From the NCBI RefSeq assembly GCF_901000735.1, contig NC_081544.1, positions 27,398,095-27,462,094 of the forward strand: a DNA stretch of 64,000 nt, in the 5' to 3' direction. The notes beneath the pieces were generated by a model that worked only from the letters and a program-made list of their open reading frames with translations, ran no database searches and had not been told where the DNA came from. This document shows, piece after piece, positions 37,801 to 49,870 of this stretch (position 1 is the stretch's first letter; every line of letters begins with the position of its first letter). Source of the DNA: Corylus avellana. Lineage: Eukaryota > Streptophyta > Magnoliopsida > Fagales > Betulaceae. Position numbers and translations under genes: made by a program.

Positions 37801-40800
37801 CGTCCTGCAAATATATATATTTAGAAAAAAATTAAAGGCATTTTGGTATTTTATGCATTTCAGGGGTATTTTGGTGTTTTTACACATCTCACCAATTTGA
37901 ATAAGGTTTAGTTAGCTTTTCCTTGCCAAACTTCTTCCGATAGATCGAATAGGTGGAAGGTTCTTTCGCGCATTTTCTGTTCAAGTTAACCAAAAGTCCA
38001 AACGGTAGGGGGTTAAGTGAAAGGGGCTAATAGTTTGAGGGGTCAATTGCAACTTTTTTAGTTTCGGGGGCACCTTACAATTGAAATGATAATTGGAGGG
38101 GGATAAATGTAGTTTCCCCAAGATGAAATTTTATTGAGTTTGTCAACTTAAATATAACATGGAGCTTGCCTTTAATATTTCTTGCAGAACCAGGATAACA
38201 ACAATCTTATGGCTTATTGGTTAACCAACGCATCTACATTGTTGTTCTTGCTCCAACGGAGTTTTACAGCCAGCAATGGAACTGCAGTGCGGAAGCCTCC
38301 TGCTCCGACATCATTATTTGGGAGGATGACCCAAGTACTTAAATGATTATTTATTTATAATATTTTTTGTGTACCTTTATGTGTTTATGCATGTATGCAC
38401 ACATTAACATATATTCAAGATGGCAGTGTAATGGTCATACAAAAATATTTTGTGATGTTAATGTTGTTACCCAGGGTTTCCGTTCTTCTTCAGCCAATCT
38501 TTCTGTTGGTCCAATGGATATAGTGCGTCATGTTGAGGCAAAATATCCAGCTTTGCTTTTTAAGCAGCAGCTAATAGCATATGTGGAAAAGATATATGGA
38601 ATTATCCGAGAGAACATGAAGAAGGACATGTTACAAATAGTTCCTTCTTGTATCCAGGTATGACAAACTCAATTTTCCAACACCACAGGTCCAAAGCTGT
38701 ACAATGACTTGTTTAATGATTTTTCATATTCTTTCAGTTGCTATATGGCTTTTTAGGAATGCTTTGAGACAATTAATGCTGTATTTGTACATGATTTTAG
38801 TGTGAATTCAAAGTTAGTTTATTTGTTTTCACATCACATGATCATCATATTTTTTTTCCCTGAACCTGGATTGCTTGTCTTTGCTTCTTTTTTTTTTTTT
38901 TAAAAAAACATTATACCCGGCCATAAGCATGGCATGACTTTTGTGGTAGGTCTGTTCTAGTTTTCTGTATATTTTTGTTACATAAGATGGTGAACATGTG
39001 AGCTACCCTTGCTGTATTGATGTATCACTGATTGGCATTTAAGTGTTGAGAATTACTTGCCTAAAATGTTGCGAATGTTGTCATTTAATAATTGAGTGCT
39101 AAGGTGTGCTGTGCTAGCTATAGCTCTATATGCTTTTTAGTTTGGTTAGTTACATCTTGGACTAGCGATTTTCTAACACCAGTTGTCTGTTATCTGACAT
39201 TCCAGGCACCCAGAACATCAAGAGGAAGTATTTCAAAATCATCTGGACAGTCTAATAGCAATAGTGGCCCAGCTAGTCCCTGGCACAGAATCATTGAGAG
39301 CCTTGATGACCTTCTTTGTACATTAAAAGAAAATTTTGTATGGAATTACTTTTGACAACAAAGTAAATCATTATCCTATTTGTTGAATTTTGATGCATCA
39401 TGAACTTATGGTCAACTTTGTTTCAGGTGCCTCCAGTTCTTGTTCAGAAGATATTCTCTCAACTTTTCTCATTTATCAATGTTCAGATCTTTAATAGGTA
39501 AATTGATGTTCTGTGTGTGTGTGTGTGTGTGGATATGTTGTAAGTTATAAGCTGTCAGTATAACTTGTGGATGCATTTTTGTTCGCTGCTGCAGCCTTCT
39601 CCTTCGTCGAGAGCGCTGCACATTCAGCAATGGGGAATACGTGAAGTCTGGGTTGGCTGAATTAGAACTATGGTGTGGCCAAGCAACAGAAGAGGTACTA
39701 TTTCAGTATTGTGACTAGTGTAAGGCTTCATTTTGACACTTTTTTAAGAGTAACGCTACACTTACTCCCACTTCTCCACCTATTTCCCTACACCCACAGG
39801 TGGCTTTTAAAATCACTATTGGATTAAAATCCAGTAAGGATCCATCTCATATTTAATGGTGGTCTTAAAAGCTACCTATGAGTGTGGGTAAATGGGAGTA
39901 AGTGTAGCATTACTCATTTTTAAACCTCTGCCTTCCTCAATGGAGAATCCCCATATATGCCTGATTAGTATTAGCCACTTTGGATTCTCATTGATGCACT
40001 GGTAGAGCTGGGTCAGGCTATGGCTTAGTCGGATTTGAGGGAGCACTTGTGGTTCTCACCATCTAGGCCCTTCCTGCGGCTCTCAGCGGGTAGGTGTTAC
40101 TATGGTCACGCCCAGGTAGGATAGCCACAATTGATCTCCCCGGCCTAACCTTTTTGCTAAAAAAAAAAAAAAAAAAACTCTGCCTTCCTCGTTGGCAGAT
40201 CTTGGCAATAGCCTTCAATGAGCTGTGACTCAAATAACACTTCCTTCCTCATGGTATGGAGGGTGAGGTCATGGGTTCAAGACCTCAGTGAGTGGGCGTC
40301 TAACTCTTCAAAGAAAAAAATTGTATTTCTTATTGCTTGTTTGATGTTCCTGTTGTTGCAGTACGCTGGCTCATCATGGGATGAACTCAAACATGCAAGG
40401 CAGGCAGTGGGATTCTTGGTGTGTTCCTATACTGGAAGTCTTTTCAGTAACATTCTGAAATTGGTGTAATTGATTTTTCAATTGCTACTTATAAATTCTC
40501 AAATAAGATTGTCTCTTCAGTTCTTCTTTGTGTGTTACCAGTACCAGTGTCTAAAATTCTTTTTAACTTTTCATCTATAGTTTTGCTCTGTTTTGTTTTA
40601 AGGATCTTCTCCTAAAAAATTCTTTTGTTTTGCAAGTGACTTTTTGCACATATAGTCCAAAGAAAGTGCATCCTTCTTCAGAAGGATTTTCCTCTTGAAT
40701 CGCCAAGTCCTTGTATGTTTTGATACATTTTGGCATGAAGCTCTTCCTAAAATCTTTGGTTTCCATCTAGAGCTTTTTAACACATTGATAATCATCGTGT

Positions 40801-43024
40801 GGATCTTACTCTCTCCCTCTCTTTCAAGGATTTTGTTTTCTTAAAACAAAGGAAAAAATGATGTCAAGCTTGCAACTATTATGACAGAGGTGTGGAACTG
40901 ATGTTGTTGAGTTGTTGGCTTATCAACTGCTGCATTCATTATTCTGGGGGAGAATACACATTCAAAATTTACATTGAATGTGGAGAAGTTGCTGTCATTT
41001 GCTACTTATAAGAAAATAGGTCATCGTAGTCTGCTTTGGTTAAGCTGTCCTATCATTGTTTGTAGTCTTCATTTAGAACTTAGATGAAGAGGTTAGTGTT
41101 TTGGATCAGTTTAGGATGTCTTAAAGCCTGGACTGGATTGTTGACATCTGTATTGTGAAGCATTCATCAAAAGTTGCAAAACCAAAACTAAGGAAGTTTA
41201 ATCACCTTATAGTCCTGCTCCTGTTTTGTTAAATTTTGGTACTTCAGTTCCTAGCACTTGTATCCTACTATAAATTGGGTAGGGTCCACATTTAATTAAA
41301 CTGTACTGAACCAGATTGGGATCTGAGAAATATGACATCGAGATAATTATGTAGTTTATTTATTATTATTGTGATGTAGATGTTTGGCATTCGTGCTGTG
41401 AAAAAAGTAGTCTCTTGACTTTTTGGGTTGTCTTTATCTCTGTAATACTTTATAACCATCGTATATTCAATTAGTATATAGGCATGACTTGAAAGTTGCT
41501 ACTGTTCACAGTACTTTGGAACCTTGTCTGGAACTTCCTGTATAATTGGTAGATCAAGACAAAAAAGTGGAATCTGTTGTTAGATTTACATTCTCACTAT
41601 AACCATCTATAAGTCATATTAAATATTTTAGTAGGCATGATATTAAGTTTTATTTGGCATTTTTTGGGAATACATTTGTTAATGCAGTCTCATATGGTTT
41701 TGAGCCTTTTTCCTTCCCAAAAGGTCTGCTTTTGTTGGTGGTATCAAATATGGACATTATGCATTAACTACTAACTACTTTTGCTGAAATGGATATGTCC
41801 ACGCCAACTTAACTTGGTTAAAATTTTCTCTGCAGGTTATACACCAAAAGTCTAGAATTTCCTACGACGACATTAAAAATGACCTCTGCCCTGTAAGTCT
41901 CTCTCTCTCTTGTGCACACAGTCGCAGGATATTATTGGCTTCATTGAGATTTGGTCTGACGAAAAGCCAAATACTAAATTGAGTGTGAAACCAGCATGTT
42001 TTGTTTATACTTGAAGTTAACAAGAGGAACAGAAAAGAAATGGAATAAAGCATGTCTTTTGAAGTTGATATAATAATGGAGCTTGTTGAACAATATTGGA
42101 GTGTTTTACCTTTGTAAAGGAATCGTAATTTTTTGGAGTTTAAAATGATAGACCGAGGCTGCATTTTTATAAATATTTTGGACATGTTTCTCTCACACAT
42201 TATTGCTTGCTGTCTTCAGATCCTGAGTGTTCAGCAGCTTTACAGAATATGTACACAATACTGGGATGACAATTACAACACTCGAAGTGTATCACCAGAT
42301 GTAAGTCATGAAAAACAAATTGATAAAAATATTGTTTTCGAATTGCTCCAAGATATTTTATTTCCTTTTCTATAGTTATTAATGTGGTGTTTGTGAGTAT
42401 GTATTTCTGTATGTATATGTATGTGTGCACGCACACGTGTATAAACATATTAAAGTGGTGCTGTACCTGTCATTTGTGCAGGTCATTTCCAGCATGAAGA
42501 TTCTAATGACAGAGGACTCCAATGATGACAATAGCAACTCTTTTTTGTTGGATGATAATTCCAGGTTTACATACAAACATTTCTAACAGTAGGAATTCTT
42601 TTCTATAGAAAATCTAAACGATACTAGAAAATATATATATATATAGCATTTCATCAAAGATAAAGACTCCCTTCAAGGCTGGGAGATGAAGTTTTTTTTT
42701 TTTTTTTTTGTGAAAACTGTTAAAAATAATAAAGATACACCCACACATGCGCAGATAGAGAGACACAAACAGACAAAAAACACCCACATATTTGAAAATG
42801 ACACTCCTGTGTTTCCATTTATATTAGAATGAATCAATTGGTTGAGGGAAAAAGAAAATTTCTAGAACTGATGTCCAAACTCCCCAGTAATTATGGTTTT
42901 TGAATGCAGCATTCCTTTCTCAGTCGACGACTTTTCCTGTTCCCTTCAAGAGAAGCATTTTTCTGATGTAAAGCCTCCTGCAGAACTCTTGAAGAATCCA
43001 GCCTTCCAATTTTTACAGGATTAA
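19448..43024 (+). CDS. class XI myosin heavy chain (MYA2/XI-A group)
   Basis: Complete gene, 1497 aa in 38 coding exons: 19448-19450 (ATG only), 20777-20905, 22759-22902, 23190-23335, 23423-23582, 23734-23792, 23913-24072, 25772-25921, 25994-26130, 26249-26395, 26504-26605, 26956-27013, 27108-27209, 29131-29168, 29339-29465, 29556-29726, 29817-29948, 30055-30164, 30467-30527, 30828-31005, 31107-31312, 34571-34690, 34968-35066, 35949-36161, 36337-36476, 36650-36779, 36882-36956, 37077-37247, 38188-38334, 38475-38657, 39206-39337, 39427-39497, 39595-39694, 40362-40418, 41836-41892, 42220-42300, 42482-42564, 42910-43024. Phases sum exactly. Domains: SH3-like N-terminus (about 8-55); motor with P-loop GESGAGKT (156-163), switch I NNNSSRFGKF (about 210) and switch [10 protein letters not shown] (435); six IQ motifs (about 735-880); coiled coil (880-1074); globular DIL-type tail ending NPAFQFLQD. 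Class XI myosins move organelles and vesicles on actin and bind calmodulin-like light chains. All catalytic motifs are intact. The start is the least certain part, because the first exon is only the initiator codon. Confidence 0.93.
21229..22167 (+). mobile_element. 5'-truncated LINE in myosin intron 2
   Basis: About 940 bp flanked by a perfect 15-bp target duplication aaaatgccaaggtga (21214-21228 and 22168-22182). Its coding reads like the end of a plant LINE reverse transcriptase and zf-RVT region, e.g. [20 protein letters not shown] near 21243-21302, then pieces resembling FPWKSIW...KVPLRVAFF with frameshifts and stops. A short A tail (22165-22170) merges into the target duplication. It is not functional and sits on the same strand as the myosin. 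Confidence 0.87.
27653..28490. mobile_element. long-TIR foldback element in myosin intron 13
   Basis: The ends are inverted copies about 190 bp long. Left: gggataaatgctaaattggt... with gtttaaaaagtgacct and attagaaaagttaataaaat. The right end (about 28290-28490) holds the complements in reverse order. The internal 430 bp are unrelated to the arms and include short minus-strand frames that may come from a captured gene fragment. There is no transposase. Long TIRs of this kind suggest a Mutator-like non-autonomous element; the superfamily is an inference. Confidence 0.7.
31298..31347 (+). repeat. 25-bp tandem duplication spanning a myosin splice donor
   Basis: The unit gcaattattatccag|gtaaatatca occurs twice in a row (31298-31322 and 31323-31347). 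It contains the end of exon 21 and the start of intron 21, so two identical donor sites lie 25 bp apart (after 31312 and after 31337). Use of the first keeps the reading frame (IIIQ then SQCRRYLTR). Use of the second adds 25 nt and shifts frame. Confidence 0.9.
31590..33060 (+). mobile_element. LINE fragment in myosin intron 21, split by a MITE
   Basis: The two halves 31590-31867 and 32535-33060 read in order as a degraded LINE zf-RVT region. The first has a [24 protein letters not shown] stretch near 31710-31770; the second has KSSGE and [11 protein letters not shown] coding near 32760-32800. A foldback element (31868-32534) sits between them and must have inserted later. Confidence 0.68.
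31868..32534. mobile_element. foldback MITE nested in the LINE
   Basis: The arms are inverted copies of roughly 180 bp. Left: gggaaaataaatattctaga, gagttttcaatttggccaat, cctcaaataaataacaaaa, ttctcattaaaa. The right arm carries the complements in reverse order and ends attttccctaa. The centre holds paired gtgagccacc motifs and poly-A/T tracts. It has no coding. Confidence 0.72.
33100..33870 (+). mobile_element. second LINE 3' fragment in myosin intron 21
   Basis: Reads as a degraded LINE zf-RVT region: [11 protein letters not shown]... near 33310, [14 protein letters not shown] near 33345, then gagttgttggtgagttgg (also present in the LINE near 2905) and a 3' end shared with the intron 2 copy. 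It has multiple stops and a short A-rich end near 33860-33870. Confidence 0.68.
37528..38123. mobile_element. long-TIR foldback element in myosin intron 28
   Basis: The left arm (about 37528-37740) and right arm (about 37965-38123) are imperfect inverted copies. The left has gggaaaattactcttactac, aaagttgcaatgtcccc, aaactatttgctcgtttcac and gacagaaaatgtgcg. The right has the complements of gggaaactacatttatcccc, aaagttgcaattgacccc, aaactattagcccctttcac and aacagaaaatgcgcg. There is no coding. Related to the copies at 58.5 kb and possibly 27.7 kb. Confidence 0.68.
39748..39915. mobile_element. 168-bp MITE in myosin intron 33
   Basis: Terminal inverted repeats of 23 bp with one mismatch (39748-39770 and 39893-39915; end gagtaacgctacacttactc). 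A probable target duplication tttttaa lies at 39741-39747 and again one base past the right end. The interior is non-coding. Confidence 0.75.
40020..40320 (+). mobile_element. SINE pieces in myosin intron 33
   Basis: The 3' end gttactatggtcacgcccag...ccacaattgatctc, with an A tail at about 40159-40176, is the same family as 13734-13800. A second piece at 40236-40320 has a box-B-like gggttcaagacct (about 40274) and a short A tail, so two SINE fragments lie in tandem. Confidence 0.5.
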
Positions 43025-43600
43025 GGCCGTGGTTCTAGCAGTTTTTCTTGTCGTGATGCATCAAATTTTGTCAAAGATTTGACTGAAGCTTCGACTCTGG
43101 TCAATGCCACACTGTAAATTCACCCCCGGCTTTTTTTTTTTTTAAATCCTTTTTATATTGTTCCCCTTCATTGTGAGTCACATCCGCTGCCCCGGAGTTA
43201 AATATGATTTAAAATAGAAATGTAAAGTTTCAGTAGGCTGGTTCAGATAGTTAAAGGGGCAGGGATAGGTTTTACACTTTTGAGTGCACTTTGTTTTCTT
43301 CTGTATTTTACTTTGAATTTTTTTTTTCTTAGTAATGGGTCACTTGGAGCCAGCATTCTTTGTAGGGATGGTAGAGGGAAGAAAATTATCAATAGTGAGG
43401 TGGGAGGAGCTGATCTTAAGTGCTGTTCCAGTCCCCCACATAATGTACATAACAACAGAATATGTCAAGATAGTGTAATTGGTTTGTAGTGTATTCATCT
43501 TTTTATGGCTTTCTTCATTTGGGAAAGGAGTTTTGTATGCTTTGTAAGTTTTCCACAGCCCAACAGTAATGTAAAGCCATTTCCAGTAAGGATGAAATAT
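43025..43600 (+). other. probable 3' untranslated region of myosin gene
   Basis: Follows the TAA at 43022-43024, shows no further splice-linked coding, and is T-rich with mixed content as in plant 3' UTRs. The true poly(A) site was not determined. Confidence 0.4.
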
Positions 43601-43932
43601 TTTGGTAGCAGAGATGGGCGAAGATCTATAACTTAACTTCTATACTGTATATGAAAGCAATATCTAAGCGGAATTATTATATTTCTGTAATTACCAAATT
43701 ATTTAGCAGGGTCCTTACAGGCTAAACCATTTAATATACTAAAAAAAAGAAGGAAAAAAGAAGAAAAGATAGCTTTCTACTTTTAGGACTCTTGCCAAAT
43801 CTTCACATTGCACAAGGGTAGGGGCAAGCAGGATTTTGAGTGGACTTGAAATCATAGATCCATTTTGGGCACGTGCGTGAGTCTGGAAGTAAGCCCAGTG
43901 CGCGGCCCATATTTGAGGGAACATGATTCTCT

Positions 43933-44013
43933 CCAGTTAGTTATACTTGAAGGGTATTTTTGTCTTTTTACTTTTTGAGAGAACAAAAATACTTATTTAC
44001 TATAACTAACTAG
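43933..44013. mobile_element. small MITE-like inverted repeat
   Basis: An imperfect 31-bp inverted repeat: ccagttagttatacttgaag... (43933-43963) pairs with ...tataactaactag (43983-44013) around a 19-bp spacer. Non-coding. Confidence 0.5.
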
Positions 44014-46226
44014 ATATTCTCCGGTTCAAATGAACGAGAGAGGATCCTATTTCATATTTGAGTTGTGGCGGTTAATTAATATTAATTGCTTGATTAGGGC
44101 AATTGCGTGTTTGTTGTAACCAATTAAATCCGTAATAGTTAACCATTTACAACGGTAGATTTTTGCAATCTTTCATAAGCACCCCTTCAAAATCTATAAA
44201 TAAAGAATTTATCCTACAATTTAATTTTTCTTATTCGTTCAAGTCAAATACACAATTTTGTAGAGAAACAGTGAAGAACAAACTTCATTATGGATGTCTA
44301 CAGTTTGTAACTTTGTTGTATCCAAGAGGGGAATTGCCTATAACCCAACAACAAACACAACAAACTCTTGCGAGTGGGAGATCAAATCCAAAATGCCATT
44401 TATTATTAATTAACATGTGTGCAAAAAAAAGCATCGTGAGGTCATGTTTGGTCAATAATTGATAGAGTAGGCTGACCGAGTTAATCATTTAGCTTGGAAG
44501 CACATGCTGGTGGTCTTCCATTTGGAAGATTTTCATTAAATGCGTTTGTTGACCGTTTCCTCACCAACGGTCTCACCCAACTCTTCCAACATTCATGTGA
44601 TCACATGGCTTCCCAAGTTTCACACCTGATTCTCTCGCACTTGGGGGAACCGTTTGACTAACTATTATATAAAGCTATACTGCATGCCCCCGGCCATTTC
44701 GGTTAATACAGTTATTAAGTTAGTTGCTTTCGTACATATACCAAGATCTCTTTTATTAATGAACAAATAACTTAGTAAATGGCTTAATTAGGAAAAATAT
44801 ATATTAATAATTGTATGCAGTACAGCCTCATGTTTCAAGGGGATTTGAGCATGATGGTCCTTCTAATTAATAGTACCTTTTTTTATTTTGAATTCTGAGA
44901 TTCATTGAATTGGCAGAACCACCATTTGATGCATGGTGTAAGGCATTACACGTTCCAAAGGAAAACATAAACAAAAACAAAGCTATATATATGGTTTTGG
45001 TAAACTTAGGACCACTAAAGTACATGAAATGAGTAGATGTAATTAATACTAACCATGCATCACATGGCCGCTGCTAGTAATTATTTGTGCCTCTCTCACT
45101 GGGGGGGAGAAGGCATGCAGCCAAATAAATGTATAAAAACAAGAAAAGAAAATCTAGATCAGGTCTGGTTGGTGCCACAAGAAAGATTTTTGGTTGTGCC
45201 TACTGCCATCTATCTATCCCTGCCATAGTACTTGGATGACTTCATACAAATTGACTTCATTCATTCAAACTTCATAACCGACCTCATTATCAGAATCTAA
45301 TTATCGAAAACCGTGTTGTTTATATGAATTTCGGAATGATATAGCAAGAGAATTAATGAGGCTAATCAAATGAATGATCATTTCAGATATATATTCCCCT
45401 CTTTTCTTTTCTTTTCTTCTTCTTTTTTTATTAATTAATTTGTCCTTTAATTTACTTGATATATATCCTTTCTTTAATCCTTCATATCACCGTTTTTTTT
45501 TTTAGTTGGTAAGATTCTTTTTTTGCAATAAGAGATTCATTCTAATCAGACTCCACAAATAAAAAAATTATATAAAAAAAAGTAGTTAAAAACCTCCATT
45601 GATAGAGGCAAATGATTGTCCGGCCGGATGTTCTTATATACGTGTGCCAAAAAATAAACCCCAATGATTGATTTGCTTTGGCATCACCTACTTTTGATAG
45701 CACTTGCCATAAGTCTAGAGTGGGTCACATGCATTTAATATAGTTCATTTTATTGTTAACCGGCTCATTTTGAAAACTTTTATTATGTAGATTAAAGTAG
45801 GACTTACAATTTTTTATACGACTTGTGAATCTAACACAAATTCAACACGAAATTAAAGGGTTAAGGTTGAGGAGTCTAATATGTTTAATTAAATTAGTCG
45901 AATTATAGTTTATTTATATAGTTTTATATCCATGTTTCGACACGACACGATCTAAACATAACACGCAACATAATGATAGGCAAATTTTTGACATAATTCG
46001 CAAACATGACATGAACTCAATACAAAACTAGAGGGTTATGATTGAGATGTTTGAACCGTTTAATTAAGTAAGTTAGATTATAGTTGACATTTATAGTCTT
46101 ATACACATGCCTCGATACAACCAAAACCTAACATGCGGATAGGTATTGACACCCCTAAATTAAAGTTTATCATTTGTTTGTAGTCGAGCAAGATACAAAT
46201 TGAATAGTAGATTGCAGTCAATCTCG

Positions 46227-46290
<64 letters not shown>

Positions 46291-46772
46291 CTTTTGGATG
46301 TGATCTCCTAGACGAAATTTCTATGTATCTTCACAGAAAGACTTACTACGTATACATTTGTAATAGTCATTATCAACCATAAAAGAAATCTTTTGACTTG
46401 TAGCCAAAGTGCCAAACAAGGCCGTGTCCTGTCAACATACCTAACCCGTGCGTCCTTATTGCAATATTCGAAGTATCAACCCATTAACCTAGAGCCTATG
46501 CAATGACTGAAAAAAAGGATATAAGAATAAGCATTATATATATATATATATATATATATTGCCCTGTTAATTTGTGAATGGTGTTTGTAGTGATGACGAT
46601 GGTATAGTTACAGCCTTTTACTTGATAAAAATGGTCCAATGTGAATGGTATTTGGTCGTGAAATATAAAAGATTTTATGGTTTTGTGTATGTCTTGTAGT
46701 TTCCTTGATTAGTGGGTTTCATCCCAAAACTTGATTACTTGCTTATCACATAGTGCTTTTAGTTAGCACCAT

Positions 46773-46818
<46 letters not shown>

Positions 46819-48352
46819 TTTCTTTTATTGCCCTGCAACCCTAGATAGGGCAAAACGATCCAAAAGGATTTGTGCAGCCGACCATGAGCAAGTGGGAATA
46901 AGTCTACTCCTTTAAATATATTGAGAAGCTCGATCAATTAAAATAGTTAACCCCCATGTTTAATTACTAAAACCCTTTTCTTTATAAATATTCTTTTTGC
47001 TCATCTTTGTCCATTTTGAACTATAATTTGAGTAATGTTACTCTTCGGATCTATTTATCATATCTCTTTTACGCGACATATATCAACCACTTAAAACATT
47101 GTAAAAGTAATGTTAAGGAATGTGAAAACAGAACCAATTCCACATGTATGGTCATGATATCAAACCATTGTTGCTTTCATTGCTGATCGATATGTTCTTA
47201 ATTGTTATTATTATAATAAAACTTACTATATATTAAGGCTCACTTTCTTAGAACACATTGTCTACGGAGCTTCTTGGTCGAAGGTCCTTATATAACTTAA
47301 TGAGTTTCCAGCTATATATCATTATCCATGCATCAAGATATCATTTAGCATTAACTTAGTATAGCTAATCAAAGAGAGATTATCCAGATAATTTCTTGGA
47401 AGCCCCACCATTTCCTCAGGAAAGCCATCTTGTTGCAACTTGCATGCATGCATATATAATTAATTGGATCTATTGTGGTTTTCGGTTGACGAGCATGCTT
47501 GCTGAATCTGAAGCACAGCCCTCCACATAAAGTATACTAAACCTCTAATTTGGAAAGAAATAAGGAGGAAAAACGAAAAAGAGATATATGATCCATTCTC
47601 GTTTATACATTGGAAAGATAGCTAGCTAGCTACAGGGGGGCCTCCCACAAGTTGGCTCAAAAGTGCCTTTTGCCAGGCTAGCAAGCTAGTTATTAGATTT
47701 AGATACATATAAACTACCTACACACATCCCTGTTTGATCCTTAATAGAATATGGACAGATCTCTCTTTCCTCTCAAGGGCCAGCTTGATATATATATAAA
47801 TTAAAGTGAAAAGTCTAAATCTTTAATAAACATCAAAATATCTATGCTAATCAAATTTTTATATTTGAGTTTTGTTGAGATGTTCTTTTTAATAGATAAT
47901 ATAATTTTATCTTTCTAGTATAATAGTCGATTGCAAATAAGATTTTATCAATTTTCATTTTCTTTTTTTTTTCTTTTTTTTAACATTAGGAAAATATATC
48001 ATTATTTTTTTAAAAAGAAATGACTTGTTTCAACTTATACTCAAGCATTTTAACTGGCCAACCAAGTCTCTCTCTCTCTCATGACACACACACTAACACG
48101 TACAATCGTGGGACATTTGGGTTGTCAATTGTGTTGGAGAGCCCACAACGATTTTGAAGTGATAATTTTACACATTCCAAAAACTAGATTCTAGAATAAA
48201 TAACCTCATAAAAGAAGAGCCAAACACCCCCTCATGATTTTTGCACAAAAATAATTTAGCTCGTGAAACAAGGGTTCCAACTTCCAAGCACGTGAGGCAC
48301 CACTTTTTCCTCCCATTTTCATGATACATATCTCTATCATTGTCACATCTAC

Positions 48353-48507
48353 GAATTTGGCTTACATGTTATTATTAAAATAATAGTACGCATATTATAG
48401 TTTAAGCAACGATCAAGATTAAATTTTTTTTAATTTTTTTTTATTAATCGTTACTTAAACTACAATATACATTTTTTTATTTTAATAATGACATATAAGC
48501 GGAATCC
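48353..48507. mobile_element. 155-bp foldback MITE
   Basis: Nearly the whole element is an inverted repeat. The left arm reads gaatttggcttacatg ... ttattaaaata ... tagtttaagcaacgat. The right arm gives the complement of ggattccgcttatatg ... ttattaaaata ... tagtttaagtaacgat. Confidence 0.68.
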
Positions 48508-48555
48508 TCGGATTCTCGTCCCACTTCCCAAAACGCAATGCTGGGACTTAATAGT

Positions 48556-48873
48556 TAGGCCCTGTTTGCCAATGGCCTTGGAACGGTACTGTTCCAAGGC
48601 CGGTACTGTAGCCTTTTTTTTAGGAAAAAGTGTTTGATTGGTTTTAATGAAAATGTTTTGTGGAGAAAAGTGAAAAAATATATTTTATATGAAAAAGTAC
48701 AAAAAATTTGTTTGTAGTGATTTTTTTATTTAAATAATAATAATAAAAATGATTGATGTAGTATAAAAAGTAGAGATGTTAAAATTAATTTTGAGGTAAA
48801 AATATTTTTTTTTTTGGATTGAGGAAGGCCCTAAAACAGTACCATTACAACGCAATCGGCAAACACACCCTAA
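48556..48873. mobile_element. hAT-like MITE with ggccctgtttgcc end
   Basis: The left end ttaggccctgtttgcc and the right end ggcaaacacaccctaa are inverted copies. The gccctgtttg end is typical of plant hAT-type MITEs. About 318 bp, AT-rich, non-coding. Confidence 0.65.
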
Positions 48874-49584
48874 AACTCCAAAGTGGGGTGATGGAAAATT
48901 TGACTTTAGTGGCCCGGAAAAGAACTTTTTCCAAGGCAGGAACAAGGTGCTAGCCAATAGGTGTAGATGACGTGGCTCCAAATTCCAATTCATAGGCTTC
49001 ATAATCATTAATCATGAGGTGCAACTGCGAATCAAGGAAAAAGCACAAATCACCTACTCCACGTGCATGCCTATTCAAGTGGGGGTGTTTGAAATCAAAA
49101 TCAAATCAAATTTGAACCCTAGCTAGCTAGAGGTCTTGGAGTAGGGATTGTTGCTTAAACTCGTTTCCCGAGGGTTAATTCTGCTGTGTTTTTTCCATAT
49201 CTGGTCTTTCACGACGTCGTTTGTTTTCGTAATAATGAAACAAAATCTTGGTCCTTTAAACGGGTAGTCAGGTTTCGGCTACGGTAAGTAGGCTCAAACA
49301 ACGGGCCTGAGACCTATGGTTTAGGCTACGGTAAGTAGGCTCAAACAACGGGCCCAATGAAGCCATGGGAGCAAATGTTCCGGTTGCCTACATAACAATT
49401 GAGGATACCAAGTAGAGGATAACTCCCTACCACTTCATTTTAATTGTTACGTGTCCATGATATATATAGTAAGTAAAACATTCAACCAATACTTTTACCT
49501 TACAATTTTCGTCTCTTTATTTATTAAAGTCATTTAAAAATTATAAGTTGGTTCTCAAATCAAAGTAATTTTTTTTTTTTTTTC

Positions 49585-49870
49585 CTAAACAGAAGCATGG
49601 TTTTCAAGAAAATTATTGCGACAATACACCTTTATCGATACATTAGTATAAAAACTCATGGAGGTAATATGGCGAGCCCCATATATGGTTGAAGGTGGTG
49701 GCCAAATCACCCTAGGCCATTTGGGGTTGGTTTTGGCCACTTCAATGGCCTTGCCTTTTTTTGTTTTTTTTGGCTGGCCTTGGGAGGAAGGGGATGGGGA
49801 GGACATTGAAATTTTTTAGGTAGTTTAGAGGGACATTGATACAATTGGTAGTTTGGGAGGAAACATTAAA
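49585..49870. mobile_element. partial GGTGGCC-core foldback element
   Basis: Contains ggtggtggccaaatcaccctaggcc and ggttttggccac motifs flanked by imperfect inverted sequence, similar to the core at 14.6 kb. The boundaries are uncertain. Confidence 0.4.

Noticed and set aside
40419..41835. Extra exon or element in the 1.4-kb myosin intron 34
   Set aside because: The frame passes cleanly from 40418 to 41836, and I found no repeat ends or coding similarity in the intron.
42200..42576. Minus-strand frames of 65-82 codons
   Set aside because: They overlap well-supported myosin exons 36 and 37 on the other strand.
44470..44700. Possible microRNA or small gene with a TATA-like tattatataaag
   Set aside because: No matching stem for a conserved plant microRNA and no coding frame were seen; the TATA-like string is common in AT-rich DNA.
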